Notes: generated from the letters alone by a model not told the origin. 64,000 nt of DNA from Paenibacillus sp. JNUCC32 (GCF_014863545.1 NZ_CP062260.1:2356001-2420000); one strand, 5' to 3'; shown: positions 25,896-34,841, numbered from the stretch's first letter. Program-made: numbers and translations.

Positions 25896-26831
25896 ATGAA
25901 CTATACCGAAGTTTTTGAGCACTATGAGCGGGAAATGAAGCTGTTTCTCTCCTATATGAAGGATCGCGAATACGCCAAGGATACACAACAGGCCTATCTT
26001 CATGATATCAAGCACTTTCTGAACAGCCTTGAAGGGAAACCCATCACGGATATCACAGACATTGATGTGATGTATTATCTGACGCAGGTGCGGGAAAGCG
26101 GTGCCGGCGCACGATATCGAAATCGCTGCCAGTCCGCCATCCGTCTCTTCTATAAAGTCATGATCCGTTTCAAATTGGCGAGCACCAATCCTGCCATGGA
26201 TATCGAAAAAGCCAAGGTGGAGAAAAACCGTCAGCCTACTTATCTTCAAAAGCCGATTCTGGATGCTTGCCTGAGCGGGATTGAAGGAAGATATAAAATT
26301 CGAGACGTGACCATCATTGCGCTTATGGCTTATGCGGGTCTTCGGGTTAGCGAGATCGTGAAGCTGAATGTATCGGACTTTGATCTGGAGAACTCCAGCA
26401 TCGGAGTGCTGGGTAAAGGCAATAAATGGAGGTACATCCCCCTCCCCGCCGAATTGAACAAGCTGCTGCAAATGTACCTGGAAGAACGGATGGCACCCAG
26501 AAGCTCAAAGGATAACGCCTTCTTCGTATCGCAGTTTCGGCGCAGAATCAGTAAACGCATGGTGCAGACGATAGCCGAGAAGACGTTTGAGGCGATGACC
26601 GAGCAGTTTCCGCAGTTATCCGGGCAATCTCTATCCGCTCATAAGTTAAGACACTCCTTTGCCACCGAGCTGCTGCGCAACGGAGCTGATCTGCGTGCTG
26701 TGCAGGAGCTCCTCGGACACGAGGATATATCCACCACGCAGATTTATACCCATGTGCTGGATGAGACTAAAGAGCGCGCCATGAACAAAATCCGACCGGC
26801 GATCCCCCTTCTCTTCTCGACTAAGTCGTAA
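25896..26831 (+). CDS. Tyrosine recombinase/integrase of the XerC/XerD family
   Basis: The 311-residue protein cuts and rejoins DNA through a tyrosine intermediate. Residues ~7-100 are a SAM-like core-binding domain; ~110-311 the catalytic domain. Catalytic residues are visible: Arg150 ([10 protein letters not shown]), a lysine in the [12 protein letters not shown] hairpin, His249 and Arg252 (HKLRHSFAT), His275 ([10 protein letters not shown]) and Tyr284 (TQIYTH). It lacks the usual context of chromosomal xerC (codV next to hslVU) or xerD, so a specialised or orphan role is likely. The start is ATG 25896; a TTG at 25878 lacks any ribosome-binding site. The inverted repeat and TATAAT promoter lie just upstream. 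Confidence 0.92.
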   Translation: MNYTEVFEHYEREMKLFLSYMKDREYAKDTQQAYLHDIKHFLNSLEGKPITDITDIDVMYYLTQVRESGAGARYRNRCQSAIRLFYKVMIRFKLASTNPAMDIEKAKVEKNRQPTYLQKPILDACLSGIEGRYKIRDVTIIALMAYAGLRVSEIVKLNVSDFDLENSSIGVLGKGNKWRYIPLPAELNKLLQMYLEERMAPRSSKDNAFFVSQFRRRISKRMVQTIAEKTFEAMTEQFPQLSGQSLSAHKLRHSFATELLRNGADLRAVQELLGHEDISTTQIYTHVLDETKERAMNKIRPAIPLLFSTKS

Positions 26832-26952
26832 AGGAGTTGCAAAAACTCTTATTTAACCGTGTTTGTTTATCGCTCCACATTCTACCTGCACATGAATATA
26901 GCAGCCACCCTGGTGGCAACAATTTCCCATTCCCCAGACTCATATGCACGCG

Positions 26953-26982
26953 AAAAAGCCCCCATTCACTAGGGGGCTTTCC
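26953..26982 (-). terminator. Terminator of the yeeE-tusA-like operon
   Basis: AAAGCCCCC / GGGGGCTTT with an 8-nt loop is followed on the minus strand by TTTTT. It lies ~20 nt after the tusA-like stop. On the plus strand the T-run is short but it may also end the recombinase transcript. Confidence 0.85.
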
Positions 26983-27001
26983 TGCAAATATGATGATCCT
27001 G

Positions 27002-27229
27002 TTACGCCTGAATGAACAGGCTGAACTCCTGGCCATTTTTGACCGGTTCCTGTGCCATGGTGTAGCCGTGCTTGACGACTTCCTCCGGCACGTTCCGAAA
27101 CGCGGACGGACAGTCTGAAATGACCTGAAGCATTTGTCCTTTTTTCATATCACGCAGCGTTTCGAGTGTATAGATGACCGGGTAAGGACAAGATTCCCCC
27201 CGGAGATCCAGAGTAAAATCAACGGACAT
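27002..27229 (-). CDS. TusA/YeeD-family sulfur carrier
   Basis: This 75-residue TusA-like protein has the defining CPxP motif (LRGESCPYPVIYTLETL), whose cysteine carries persulfide sulfur. The remaining sheet (MLQVISDCPSAFRNVPEEVVKHGY) fits the family. It accepts or passes on sulfur, probably with the membrane transporter encoded just upstream (YeeE/TsuA with YeeD/TsuB is the known pair for thiosulfate uptake). The ATG at 27229 has AAAGGGG about 9 nt upstream; an ATG at 27238 abuts that site. It overlaps the transporter stop by 11 nt, implying coupled translation. A terminator follows. Confidence 0.88.
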   Translation of the reverse strand: MSVDFTLDLRGESCPYPVIYTLETLRDMKKGQMLQVISDCPSAFRNVPEEVVKHGYTMAQEPVKNGQEFSLFIQA

Positions 27230-28460
27230 GGGTTGCATCCCCTTTCTTGAATCCTACGCCGAAGCGGTAGTTTTTTTGCCAGTACGCGGCGACAGCGAAT
27301 CCGACCCCGAGTACGATGAGCGTAACCGTCAAAGCAGCCGCCGGACCCATGGCGGTGATCAGGTTGACAGGCGAGCCGCTCTTCACAAGCAGATCGTATA
27401 CCCCCATGTGATCCCAAGCGTATGCTAATGCGGTAGCTCCTACAATGTTACCGATAAACACAGGCAAGAAGACAACCTGTCCTTCCATCAAACGGTACAT
27501 CATGCCGGTTTCGCAGCCGCCGGCCATGACGATGCCCAGACCGAACAGCAGTCCGCCAATCAAGGTGCTGGGAGCGGCAATTTTCGTAATCGGCTCTAAT
27601 CCGTACACAAGAATAATGACCAGCGTGGCGACGGAACTGACTGCCATGCCCAAAGTGATCGCTTTGGTCATCGTGGCCCGGCCGCTGATCCACAGATCAC
27701 GAAAAGCGGAAGTGAAACAGATCTGCCCTCGTTCAATCAAGATGCCGAACGCTGCGCCGAATAGGGCGGCGGTCCCCAGCATGGTGCGCCCCGTTGCATA
27801 GAAGCAGACAATCAGCGCGAGGTAAGTCAGACCGAGTACCGCCCCAAAGAGCGGTTGCCGGTTTTTACCCTGTTTAACGCTCGGCAGGCTGCCGCCTTTT
27901 TTCAGCACGGGCTTGCCTTTCCACCACCTTGTGTTGACCAGCTTGGCACCCAGGAAAGTGCCTGCCCCCGTAGCCACGATGAAGATCCAGGCATGAAGCG
28001 AGAACTGAGGCACACCGGTAAAAAAGGCAGCGAGGTTGCAGCCCAGGGCCAGTCGGGCTCCGAAACCCGCGATGATGCCTCCGGCAAACCCCTGTACATA
28101 CCGCCGCTTCTGTCTCGGCATGCGGATCTTGAAATTGCCGCTTAGCAGAATCGTAATCAGGGCTCCGATGAACATGCCCCAGACGATCCATCCGTCGGTC
28201 CGCGTCCAGGTCGTGCCGTTCATATGGACAAGGTCGAAGTACGCCCAGCCGGAAACATCCACCCCCACGAATTCCAGAAGATGCCCGCCCAGACGGGTGA
28301 ACTCACCGGTTACGGCCCAAACCGTATGGGTGATACCGAAATAGACGGCGCTGAGAATACCGGCCATAGCCATAACCAGATAGGGGCTCCAGTAGTTCCC
28401 GAACCATGTTGAATATAATTTTTTCACCTTGCTCAATAACTCCTCTACCAGAAAATTCAC
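27219..28460 (-). CDS. YeeE/YedE (TsuA)-family sulfur-compound transporter
   Basis: The 413-residue membrane protein has about ten hydrophobic segments and the internally repeated YeeE/YedE pattern with conserved glycine-cysteine motifs: GFGARLALGCNLAAFFTG in the first half and GLGIVMAGGCETGMMYRLMEG in the second, plus the GQICFTSAFRD segment. In TsuA the cysteines pass thiosulfate through the membrane; here all three sites have a Cys, so thiosulfate or a similar sulfur compound is a fair guess (selenium-linked YedE relatives are an alternative). Start GTG 28460 or GTG 28427 (behind AGAGGAG) cannot be separated with certainty. Confidence 0.88.
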   Translation of the reverse strand: MNFLVEELLSKVKKLYSTWFGNYWSPYLVMAMAGILSAVYFGITHTVWAVTGEFTRLGGHLLEFVGVDVSGWAYFDLVHMNGTTWTRTDGWIVWGMFIGALITILLSGNFKIRMPRQKRRYVQGFAGGIIAGFGARLALGCNLAAFFTGVPQFSLHAWIFIVATGAGTFLGAKLVNTRWWKGKPVLKKGGSLPSVKQGKNRQPLFGAVLGLTYLALIVCFYATGRTMLGTAALFGAAFGILIERGQICFTSAFRDLWISGRATMTKAITLGMAVSSVATLVIILVYGLEPITKIAAPSTLIGGLLFGLGIVMAGGCETGMMYRLMEGQVVFLPVFIGNIVGATALAYAWDHMGVYDLLVKSGSPVNLITAMGPAAALTVTLIVLGVGFAVAAYWQKNYRFGVGFKKGDATHVR

Positions 28461-28533
28461 GATCCTGATCGATCATAAAACCCACAAATTTCATTTTACT
28501 ATAAAATCCTCGCTGCGGGAGGGAAAGATTCAA

Positions 28534-28560
28534 CAAAAAAAGCCGCGAAATTCGCGGCTT
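28534..28560 (-). terminator. Terminator of the dinB-like gene
   Basis: AGCCGCGAA / TTCGCGGCT (28541-28549, 28551-28559) with a 1-nt centre (effective loop larger) is followed on the minus strand by seven T. It lies ~42 nt after the dinB-like stop. Confidence 0.85.
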
Positions 28561-28601
28561 CATTTGCTTGCAAATGGCGAGTTTTACAAGCTCGTACACG
28601 T

Positions 28602-29102
28602 TCACAGCGGCGGGTGTTCCACTCCCATTTGTATCCACCCTTCCTTTGAAGGACCATATACCGCCGGGATCTTCAATCCCGCTTGTCGCATCAGAACGGT
28701 AACCTGTCCCCGATGGTGGACAATATGCTTGATCAATCCCATGAAGATGGTAGCATTGGATTCCTGACGACCGAAAGCATTCTGAACCTGCGTTAACGTC
28801 TCATCCGTCCATTGTTCTTCAACTGCTTTTGCTGCGTCGGAACTTAGAAGCTTAAACGTCTCCGCGATTTCCTTCGCCGCGGGTACTTCTGCTGAATTTG
28901 GTATCTGCTCAATGACAAGGCCAAATTCAGACAAATACTCAGGAATATTCGTTACGAAGTGCCATGCAATCCTTCCGAGCGTCCTCCCTTCAGGATATAC
29001 TTGCTGCTGTAAGGATTCATCCGTCAAACTGTCTAAAATCCTTTGCGTTAGAGCGGCTTCGTCCTTCCATTCCGTGATGAAATCGGCAACGGTTCTATAC
29101 AT
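28602..29102 (-). CDS. DinB-family (DinB/YfiT-like) metal-binding protein
   Basis: The 166-residue protein is a four-helix bundle of the DinB superfamily. The three expected histidines are in LGRIAWHFVTNI and GLIKHIVHHRGQVTVLMRQAG, and would hold a divalent metal. The middle region (AAKEIAETFKLLSSDAAKAVEEQW) is a plain helix. Members are thiol-S-transferase-like or stress-induced proteins of unsettled role (bacillithiol transferases in Bacillus are relatives), so only the fold is claimed. The ATG at 29102 is preceded by AAGGAGGG. A small palindrome (TGACAAGTATTGTCA) lies at 29222, on its promoter side. Confidence 0.85.
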   Translation of the reverse strand: MYRTVADFITEWKDEAALTQRILDSLTDESLQQQVYPEGRTLGRIAWHFVTNIPEYLSEFGLVIEQIPNSAEVPAAKEIAETFKLLSSDAAKAVEEQWTDETLTQVQNAFGRQESNATIFMGLIKHIVHHRGQVTVLMRQAGLKIPAVYGPSKEGWIQMGVEHPPL

Positions 29103-29248
29103 GATAACCCCATCCCTCCTTGAGAAACTCGTTCTCTGCTTGGTAAAATCGGTTACACGTTCCTTCCCCCCGAGAGAGGAAATCGGATGACGTGCTCAGA
29201 TCAATCATAATCGCTAATAGTGACAAGTATTGTCATCAATAGATGAAT

Positions 29249-30859
29249 TTATTTCGCGATCTTTGGAAGCGAGACATTGGCTTCGACGACCACTTTCCAA
29301 TTGCGATTACAAGAAGCCGTTATGAACCCACGTCCTGAAATATACTCCTCTACTAACTCTGCGGTATCGATGAGAATCTCGCGAATCACTTTCTTGCCCC
29401 GGAACATGAAGTAGTCTCCTCCTCCGCTTGCCCGGTAGCTGTTCATGACCACATCCAGCTCCTTCTCGTCCGGGAGGTCTACTCCGTTGTATTTCAGATT
29501 GATCACCCTGGATCCCTGAGGCTCCGCAATGTTTAGCGTATATTCAATGCCTTCCCACATGTCATAGTTATAATGCTGGGGTTTCGGCTCCAAATATGCC
29601 GGATTTACGGCAGGGCTCCCGTTCGGGCCGACCACGAAATAGCAGGCCGTCTGCTCCAGCGCGGCCCGGATGTCTTTGCCGGTCAGGCGCAGCACGACCA
29701 AGGTATTCGGAAACATGAAATTCGTAAGGATATCCCGCCTCGTAATGATCTCTCCGAAGCCCTTGGAAGATTCGCTTAGTAAAGCCGCGCAGGAAACGTT
29801 AACCCCCGCGAATTCAAGCTGCACGCGATGAATGAACTCGATAAAAGGATGCTCCGCAAGCCGGCAGGCTGTCGGATCGCTCAGGCTCATATTGCCGTGA
29901 ACGCGTCCAATCGTTTCGTTGAGCCATGCCTGAGTCCGGTCTTCGAGGTCCCCGCTGGAAGAAAGCAGGTTCTTATCGGCCGCCGTCCCGTGCTCCGGTC
30001 GCAGCAGCTCGGCTCGTTTCTCCACGATGACCCAGCGTTCTTGTTCCCGAACGAGATCAACGCTGATTTTGCCGATAGCCTGGCCGTTGCAGCCGGGCTG
30101 AACGACCGCCACCCCATGCAAATGCGTACCCAGCAGGCGATGCTGGTGCCCGGTGATCAGCACATCGATGCCCTCTACCTCAGCACACATCGCATAGGCC
30201 TGATTTTCTCCCGTCAGATTTTCCGTCGGCTCCCCCGTCACCATATCACGCTCGAATCCGCCGTGGTATGCCACAACCATCACATCGGGCCGCTCTTCCC
30301 TTCGAATGCGCGGCACCCATTCCTTGACGGTTTCCAATGCATCATGGAATTCCAGACCCTGAATATGAAACGGGTTCTCCCATTTCGGAATATAGTGCGT
30401 CGTCACGCCTAGAACCGCAACCTTGATGCCGTTCAGATCCTTGATCAGGTAAGGCTGTCCGAAAGCCGGCTTCTTGCTGCCCTGCAGCCGGATGCCTGCT
30501 GACAGCCAAGGGAACACGGAACTTCGCACGACGTTGTCCACGGTTCCCATACCATAATTGAATTCGTGGTTTCCCAGCACAGCCGCATCATAACCAAGTC
30601 CATTCATAGCCGCAATCATGGGGTGTATTTCGGCATTGTTTTTTAATGAATAGGCAGCCAGCGGAGATCCCTGAATCACATCTCCATTATCAATCAGCAG
30701 CAAGCCCGGATGTCTGCGCCGTTCTTCACGGATCAGGGAAGCCAGCTTGCCAAGTCCGATATCCCGTTCGTCCCGGGTTCGGTAATCGGTTGGATACAGA
30801 TGCCCATGCAGGTCGCTAGTAGCCAGCACGGCGATCGTTCTTGCGATCGTCGATTTCAT
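29249..30859 (-). CDS. Bifunctional metallophosphatase/5'-nucleotidase (UshA/CpdB type), no signal peptide
   Basis: The 536-residue protein has an N-terminal calcineurin-like metallophosphatase domain (ATSDLHGHLYPTD, LLLIDNGDVIQGSPL, LGNHEFNYG, VAYHGGFE, DVLITGHQHR) and a C-terminal nucleotidase domain (residues ~340-510: GKDIRAALEQTACYF, MWEGIEYTLNI, VVMNSYRASGGGDYFMF). It should hydrolyse nucleoside 5'-phosphates or 2',3'-cyclic nucleotides, releasing phosphate. No signal peptide is seen at the N-terminus, so action in the cytosol is likely, as in YunD-like enzymes. GGAGGG precedes the ATG. It is divergent from the phn operon and shares the region containing the PhoP box. Confidence 0.9.
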   Translation of the reverse strand: MKSTIARTIAVLATSDLHGHLYPTDYRTRDERDIGLGKLASLIREERRRHPGLLLIDNGDVIQGSPLAAYSLKNNAEIHPMIAAMNGLGYDAAVLGNHEFNYGMGTVDNVVRSSVFPWLSAGIRLQGSKKPAFGQPYLIKDLNGIKVAVLGVTTHYIPKWENPFHIQGLEFHDALETVKEWVPRIRREERPDVMVVAYHGGFERDMVTGEPTENLTGENQAYAMCAEVEGIDVLITGHQHRLLGTHLHGVAVVQPGCNGQAIGKISVDLVREQERWVIVEKRAELLRPEHGTAADKNLLSSSGDLEDRTQAWLNETIGRVHGNMSLSDPTACRLAEHPFIEFIHRVQLEFAGVNVSCAALLSESSKGFGEIITRRDILTNFMFPNTLVVLRLTGKDIRAALEQTACYFVVGPNGSPAVNPAYLEPKPQHYNYDMWEGIEYTLNIAEPQGSRVINLKYNGVDLPDEKELDVVMNSYRASGGGDYFMFRGKKVIREILIDTAELVEEYISGRGFITASCNRNWKVVVEANVSLPKIAK

Positions 30860-30934
30860 GCCATCCCTCCTGTTCTTACCTTCTCCTTGCTATTCTATCA
30901 ACCGAGATGCAGCTTTATATTAAAATTCCAAAAC

Positions 30935-30973
30935 TTTACAAAGAGTTATCAATTCATTGACAGACCATTAACA
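30935..30973 (+). promoter_or_regulatory. PhoP box of four direct repeats
   Basis: Four hexamers TTTACA (30935), TTATCA (30946), TTGACA (30957) and TTAACA (30968) are each separated by exactly 5 bp, giving an 11-bp period. This fits the Bacillus PhoP rule TT(A/T/C)ACA with 5-bp gaps; only the second hexamer deviates, by one base. They precede a TATAGT -10 element at 30983-30988, in the usual spacing for PhoP-activated promoters. Confidence 0.85.
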
Positions 30974-30982
30974 CTCCGTCCT

Positions 30983-30988
30983 TATAGT
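30983..30988 (+). promoter_or_regulatory. -10 element of the phn promoter
   Basis: TATAGT lies 9 bp after the last PhoP hexamer. There is no separate -35 at 17 bp, as expected for a promoter that depends on PhoP. The start point would be near 30995, giving a ~42-nt leader. Confidence 0.6.
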
Positions 30989-31036
30989 GAAGCAGGTAAG
31001 ACAAAATACGTTATCTAAAAAACGGAGGTCATTGCT

Positions 31037-32026
31037 TTGAAAAAATGGATGAAATTCACGATGCCCCTGCTCTTATCCGTCGCTGTCCTCAGCGGATGCG
31101 GAGGGAATGCCGACACTGGCGGCAAAGCCGCTGCCAACGCGAGCCAGGAGAAACCGCAAGGTACGAATGCGGACAGCAGCCCAGCATCGGAACCGACCGG
31201 ATACGTCCCGGAAAAACTGACGGTGCAATTCGTCCCTTCCCAGAATGCGGACACGCTTGAGGCCAAAGCTAAACCGCTAGAGAAGCTGTTGTCCGATAAA
31301 GTCGGTATCCCGGTAGAGGTCAGCGTATCGACCGACTATAACACCATCGTAGAAGCAATGGCATCCAAGAAAGTGGACGTAGGCTTCCTGCCGCCCACCG
31401 CCTATGTTTTAGCCAAGGAGAAGGGCGCTGCCGAAGTTATTCTTCAGGCCCAGCGTTTCGGCGTCAAGGATGAAACCGGCGAACCGACGGAAGAGCTTGT
31501 TGATTTTTATAAGGCGATGCTGATCGTGAAAAAAGACGCTGCCATCCAATCCGTGGCTGATCTGAAGGGAAAGAAAATCGCCTACCAGAACGTCTCGTCT
31601 TCTGCCGGCTATGTATGGCCGGCTGCGGTCTTGATGGATAACGGAATAGATCCGCTGAAGGATGTCCAGCCGGTTACGGTCAAAGGTCATGACCAGGCAG
31701 TCCTTGCCGTGCTGAACGGCGATGTCGACGCGGCAGCCATCTTCCAGGATGCCCGCAATGTCGTCAAGGGGGATTACCCGACCGTGTTTGAAGATACGCG
31801 CGTGCTGACCTATACCGAGAAGATTCCGAACGATACGATCAGCGTGCGTTCCGATATGAACCCCGAATGGGTGGAGAAGCTGCAAAACGCGTTTATCGAG
31901 ATCGGACAAGACGAGGAAGGCCACAAAATCATATCCGAAATTTACACGCATGAAGGTTATGTCAAATCGGAAGACACTCAATTTGAGATTGTCCGGGAAT
32001 ATGGCGAAAAGGTAAAGACCGAGTAA
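31037..32026 (+). CDS. phnD: Phosphonate/phosphite-type ABC transporter substrate-binding lipoprotein
   Basis: The 329-residue PhnD-family lipoprotein has signal peptide and lipobox VLSGCGG, a low-complexity Ala/Ser/Pro linker (~25-50), then the periplasmic-binding-type II fold beginning EKLTVQFVPSQNADTLEAKAKPLEKLLSDKVGIPVEVSVSTDYNTIVEAMASKKVDVGFLPP and containing GKKIAYQNVSSSAGYVWPAAVL and NGDVDAAAIFQDAR. It captures phosphonate, phosphite or a phosphate ester outside the membrane. Start TTG 31037 is chosen: GGAGG stands 8 nt upstream. First of a four-gene operon with a PhoP box, so it is expected under phosphate starvation. No C-P lyase or phosphonatase genes are nearby, so the substrate is open. 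Confidence 0.92.
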   Translation: MKKWMKFTMPLLLSVAVLSGCGGNADTGGKAAANASQEKPQGTNADSSPASEPTGYVPEKLTVQFVPSQNADTLEAKAKPLEKLLSDKVGIPVEVSVSTDYNTIVEAMASKKVDVGFLPPTAYVLAKEKGAAEVILQAQRFGVKDETGEPTEELVDFYKAMLIVKKDAAIQSVADLKGKKIAYQNVSSSAGYVWPAAVLMDNGIDPLKDVQPVTVKGHDQAVLAVLNGDVDAAAIFQDARNVVKGDYPTVFEDTRVLTYTEKIPNDTISVRSDMNPEWVEKLQNAFIEIGQDEEGHKIISEIYTHEGYVKSEDTQFEIVREYGEKVKTE

Positions 32027-32047
32027 AAAGATAAGGGACTGAAGGCC

Positions 32048-32821
32048 ATGATTGAAATTCGCAATGTTTCAAAAACATACGCTAATGGAACCAAAGGATT
32101 ACATCATATCAATCTGACGATCGGCCGCGGCGAGTTCGTGGCGATCGTCGGGTTGTCCGGTGCCGGTAAGTCGACCCTGCTGCGGTCGATGAATCGGCTT
32201 CATGACATTACCGAGGGAGAAATCGTGATTGGCGGCCAATCGATTACATCGGCCAAGGGCAAGGAACTGCGCCGCATCCGCCGGGATATCGGGATGATTT
32301 TTCAGAGCTTCAACCTGGTGAAGCGCTCCTCCGTGCTTCGCAATGTGCTGGCCGGACGCGTCGGCTACCATTCCACCCTGCGCACCCTATTGGGCCGTTT
32401 TCCCAAGCCCGATATGGACTTGGCCTTTCAGGCGCTGGATCGGGTAGGCATTGTCCAAAAGGCGTATGCCCGCGCAGACGAGCTGTCCGGCGGACAGCAG
32501 CAGCGGGTCGCAATCGCCCGAGTGCTGGCGCAGGAGGCAAAGATCATTCTGGCGGACGAGCCGGTGGCTTCCCTGGATCCTTTGACCACAAAGCAGGTCA
32601 TGGATGACCTGAAACGGATTAACGCGGAATCCGATATTACGACCATCGTGAATCTTCATTCGATCGATCTGGCCAGGCAGTATGCTACGCGGATTATCGG
32701 AATGCGCGCCGGAGAAATTGTTTTTGACGGCCCCGTGTCGGACGCGACGGACGAGCGATTTACGGAAATATACGGAGAGCCATTCGGCAAGGATGGAATA
32801 TGGGAGGAAACGGCGGTATGA
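32048..32821 (+). CDS. phnC: Phosphonate ABC transporter ATP-binding protein
   Basis: The 257-residue ATPase has Walker [13 protein letters not shown] (~34-45), Q-loop [21 protein letters not shown], signature [15 protein letters not shown], Walker [14 protein letters not shown] and the H-loop histidine in [13 protein letters not shown]. The LHSIDLA ending of the H-loop and the [16 protein letters not shown] segment are typical of PhnC proteins. GACTGAAGGCC provides the ribosome-binding site 5-8 nt before the ATG. Its stop overlaps the next gene's ATG as ATGA. It energises uptake by the two permeases. Confidence 0.95.
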   Translation: MIEIRNVSKTYANGTKGLHHINLTIGRGEFVAIVGLSGAGKSTLLRSMNRLHDITEGEIVIGGQSITSAKGKELRRIRRDIGMIFQSFNLVKRSSVLRNVLAGRVGYHSTLRTLLGRFPKPDMDLAFQALDRVGIVQKAYARADELSGGQQQRVAIARVLAQEAKIILADEPVASLDPLTTKQVMDDLKRINAESDITTIVNLHSIDLARQYATRIIGMRAGEIVFDGPVSDATDERFTEIYGEPFGKDGIWEETAV

Positions 32822-33642
32822 AGATGGAACTCGACACGGCGCCATTCGAGCAACCGGGGCAGTCTCCCCTGCTCCGTCCGAAACCGCCTGGCAAACTAAA
32901 GCATTATTTAACGGCGGCATTCCTGCTGCTGCTGGTATGGGTCAGTGCGCTTCAGACGGATGCTACCTTCAAGGAGGTTGTGGAAGGTCTCCCGAACATG
33001 CTCGATCTGCTGCAGGAAATGTTCCCGCCGAGATGGAGCTATCTCGACAACATCTGGCAGGCGATGCTGGAGACGATACGCATGGCGCTGATCGGGACCA
33101 CGCTTGGCGCCTTTTTGGCGGTTCCGGTGGCGCTGCTATGTGCAGGCAATCTGATCAAGAGCCGCTGGATCACTTATCCGGTCCGCTTTTTGCTGAACTT
33201 GGTCCGTACGATTCCGGACCTGCTGCTCGCCGCTTTTTTTGTCGCGATACTGGGACTCGGTCCACTGCCGGGAATCTTTGCCCTATCCGTCTTTTCGCTG
33301 GGTTTGATCGCGAAGCTCACCTATGAAGCGCTGGAAGCGATAGATCCCGGTCCGCTGGAGGCCATGACCGCAGTCGGTGCAAATCTGGCGCAGTTGATCG
33401 TGTATGGCGTCGTCCCGCAAATTCGGGCGCATTTCGCTTCCTTCACCTTGTACACGTTCGAAATCAACGTCCGTGCCGCTGCCGTACTCGGTCTGGTGGG
33501 GGCAGGCGGCATCGGTCATTATTATGAAGTAACGCTCGGCTTCTTCGAATATGACAAAACATGCATGATCATCATCTTCACCCTGATCGTGGTCCTGATA
33601 ATCGATTACCTTAGTACGAAATTGCGGGAGAAATGGATATGA
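32818..33642 (+). CDS. phnE: Phosphonate ABC transporter permease
   Basis: The 274-residue permease has about six membrane helices. The ABC-permease EAA region reads [33 protein letters not shown], the PhnE form, and [28 protein letters not shown] follows. The ATG at 32818 overlaps the phnC stop by 4 nt with GGAGG about 10 nt upstream; a longer in-frame start at 32800 lies on that ribosome-binding site. It pairs with the next permease to form the channel. The N-terminal 20 residues are hydrophilic. Confidence 0.92.
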   Translation: MKMELDTAPFEQPGQSPLLRPKPPGKLKHYLTAAFLLLLVWVSALQTDATFKEVVEGLPNMLDLLQEMFPPRWSYLDNIWQAMLETIRMALIGTTLGAFLAVPVALLCAGNLIKSRWITYPVRFLLNLVRTIPDLLLAAFFVAILGLGPLPGIFALSVFSLGLIAKLTYEALEAIDPGPLEAMTAVGANLAQLIVYGVVPQIRAHFASFTLYTFEINVRAAAVLGLVGAGGIGHYYEVTLGFFEYDKTCMIIIFTLIVVLIIDYLSTKLREKWI

Positions 33643-34442
33643 GCAAATCATGGAACGACGTCGTTCCCCAACCGAAAAAAAGCCGCCTTCGCTGGCTCAT
33701 CTACGCCCTGCTTGCCGTTGTTTATATCTGGGCTTTCGCGGGCATTCCGTTCTCCGGGGTCAAGGAGACCGCCGGTCAGGTGACGAGGGCCATATTCTCC
33801 GGTTTGTTTTCGCCGGATTGGGATTTTGTCTACCTGCCTGGCGGAGAAGATCTGCTTCGGGGCTTGCTCGATACGCTGGCCATTTCCATATTGGGGACGG
33901 TCATCTCGGCATTGATCTGCATCCCGTTCGCTTTCTGGGCCGCAGCTAACATGAGCCGGACGGTATTCGCTTCCGGCTCCGGCAAAACGTTGCTCAGCTT
34001 GATCCGCGTTTTTCCCGAAATCGTGATGGCGCTGCTGTTTATCAAGGCGGTCGGGCCCGGATCTTTTGCCGGCGTACTCGCATTAGGCCTGCATTCCGTC
34101 GGCATGCTAGGCAAGCTGTTCGCCGAAGAGGTGGAGCAGATTGATACAGGTCCGACCGAGGCACTGATCGCCGCGGGGGCGACGCGGCTGCAAATGGTGC
34201 GATTCGCCGTACTGCCGCAGGTGCTTCCGGGTTTTCTCTCGTATATCCTTTACCGTTTCGAGATTAACCTTCGCTCCGCCACCATCCTCGGGGTCATCGG
34301 CGCAGGCGGCATCGGCACACCGCTCATTTTTGCGCTGAGCTCACGGAACTGGGACCGCGTCGGCATCATTTTGCTCGGCATCATCGTGATGATCACCTTG
34401 GTCGATTTCATTTCGGGATCGCTCCGGAAAAAGCTGGTTTAA
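33639..34442 (+). CDS. phnE: Second phosphonate ABC transporter permease
   Basis: The 267-residue permease is paralogous to the preceding gene. The EAA-type loop is EEVEQIDTGPTEALIAAGATRLQMVRFAVLPQVLPGF and the ending SATILGVIGAGGIGTPLIFAL fits PhnE. It has an extra long soluble loop near residues ~45-75 (TRAIFSGLFSPDWDFVYLPGGEDL). ATG 33639 overlaps the first permease's stop as ATGA and has GGGAG 8 nt upstream; ATG 33633 is the alternative. It is the last gene of the phnDCEE operon. No clear terminator was found directly behind it. Confidence 0.92.
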   Translation: MSKSWNDVVPQPKKSRLRWLIYALLAVVYIWAFAGIPFSGVKETAGQVTRAIFSGLFSPDWDFVYLPGGEDLLRGLLDTLAISILGTVISALICIPFAFWAAANMSRTVFASGSGKTLLSLIRVFPEIVMALLFIKAVGPGSFAGVLALGLHSVGMLGKLFAEEVEQIDTGPTEALIAAGATRLQMVRFAVLPQVLPGFLSYILYRFEINLRSATILGVIGAGGIGTPLIFALSSRNWDRVGIILLGIIVMITLVDFISGSLRKKLV

Positions 34443-34517
34443 CCAAACCGTGAATAACTTTGGAAGCATCCTCCATACTAGGGAAGAACAACATATTTGA
34501 ACCTAGGAGGAACCCTA

Positions 34518-34700
34518 ATGCTCGACAACTTGGAAAGCGACTACGACTGCTCCAAAGCCGGCGACGATCTCCATCAACTTAAGCAAGAGCTTGCTGCGTT
34601 GCGGGGACAAGGCACTGGAGACTCGGAAACGCAGGAACGATTGAACCGATTGGAGAATCAAATTTCCTTCATCATGAACAAGTGCGACATTCACCATTAA
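34518..34700 (+). CDS. Small acidic hypothetical protein
   Basis: The 60-residue protein has no family I recognise. It begins LDNLESDYDCSKAGDDLHQLKQELAAL and has a predicted helix with leucine heptads (ERLNRLENQISFIMNKCDIHH), suggesting a short coiled coil. Two cysteines sit at ~11 and ~56. AGGAGG precedes the ATG at 34518; a TTG at 34497 overlaps that site. It lies 75 nt behind the phn operon and could be a read-through gene, but no role is claimed. Confidence 0.55.
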   Translation: MLDNLESDYDCSKAGDDLHQLKQELAALRGQGTGDSETQERLNRLENQISFIMNKCDIHH

Positions 34701-34807
34701 CGTGCAACCTCCCTCTTATATTCGAGATCTGTTATGATCTTGCCTATAACAATGTCACACCATTGATTTTGCTTGGCATGGATCTTCAAATCCCCTCCAT
34801 GATTAAA

Positions 34808-34841
34808 AAAACCTCGTATCCGTGAAGGATACGAGGTTTTT
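34808..34841. terminator. Perfect 14-bp hairpin terminator
   Basis: AAAACCTCGTATCC / GGATACGAGGTTTT has a 5-nt loop, with T-rich sequence on both strands. It probably ends the transcript from the small gene at 34518 or the phn operon. Confidence 0.85.

Noticed and set aside
29222..29236. Short palindrome TGACAAGTATTGTCA near the DinB gene
   Set aside because: It has only 6-bp arms, no known regulator match and lies over 100 bp from the DinB start; recorded but not called an operator.
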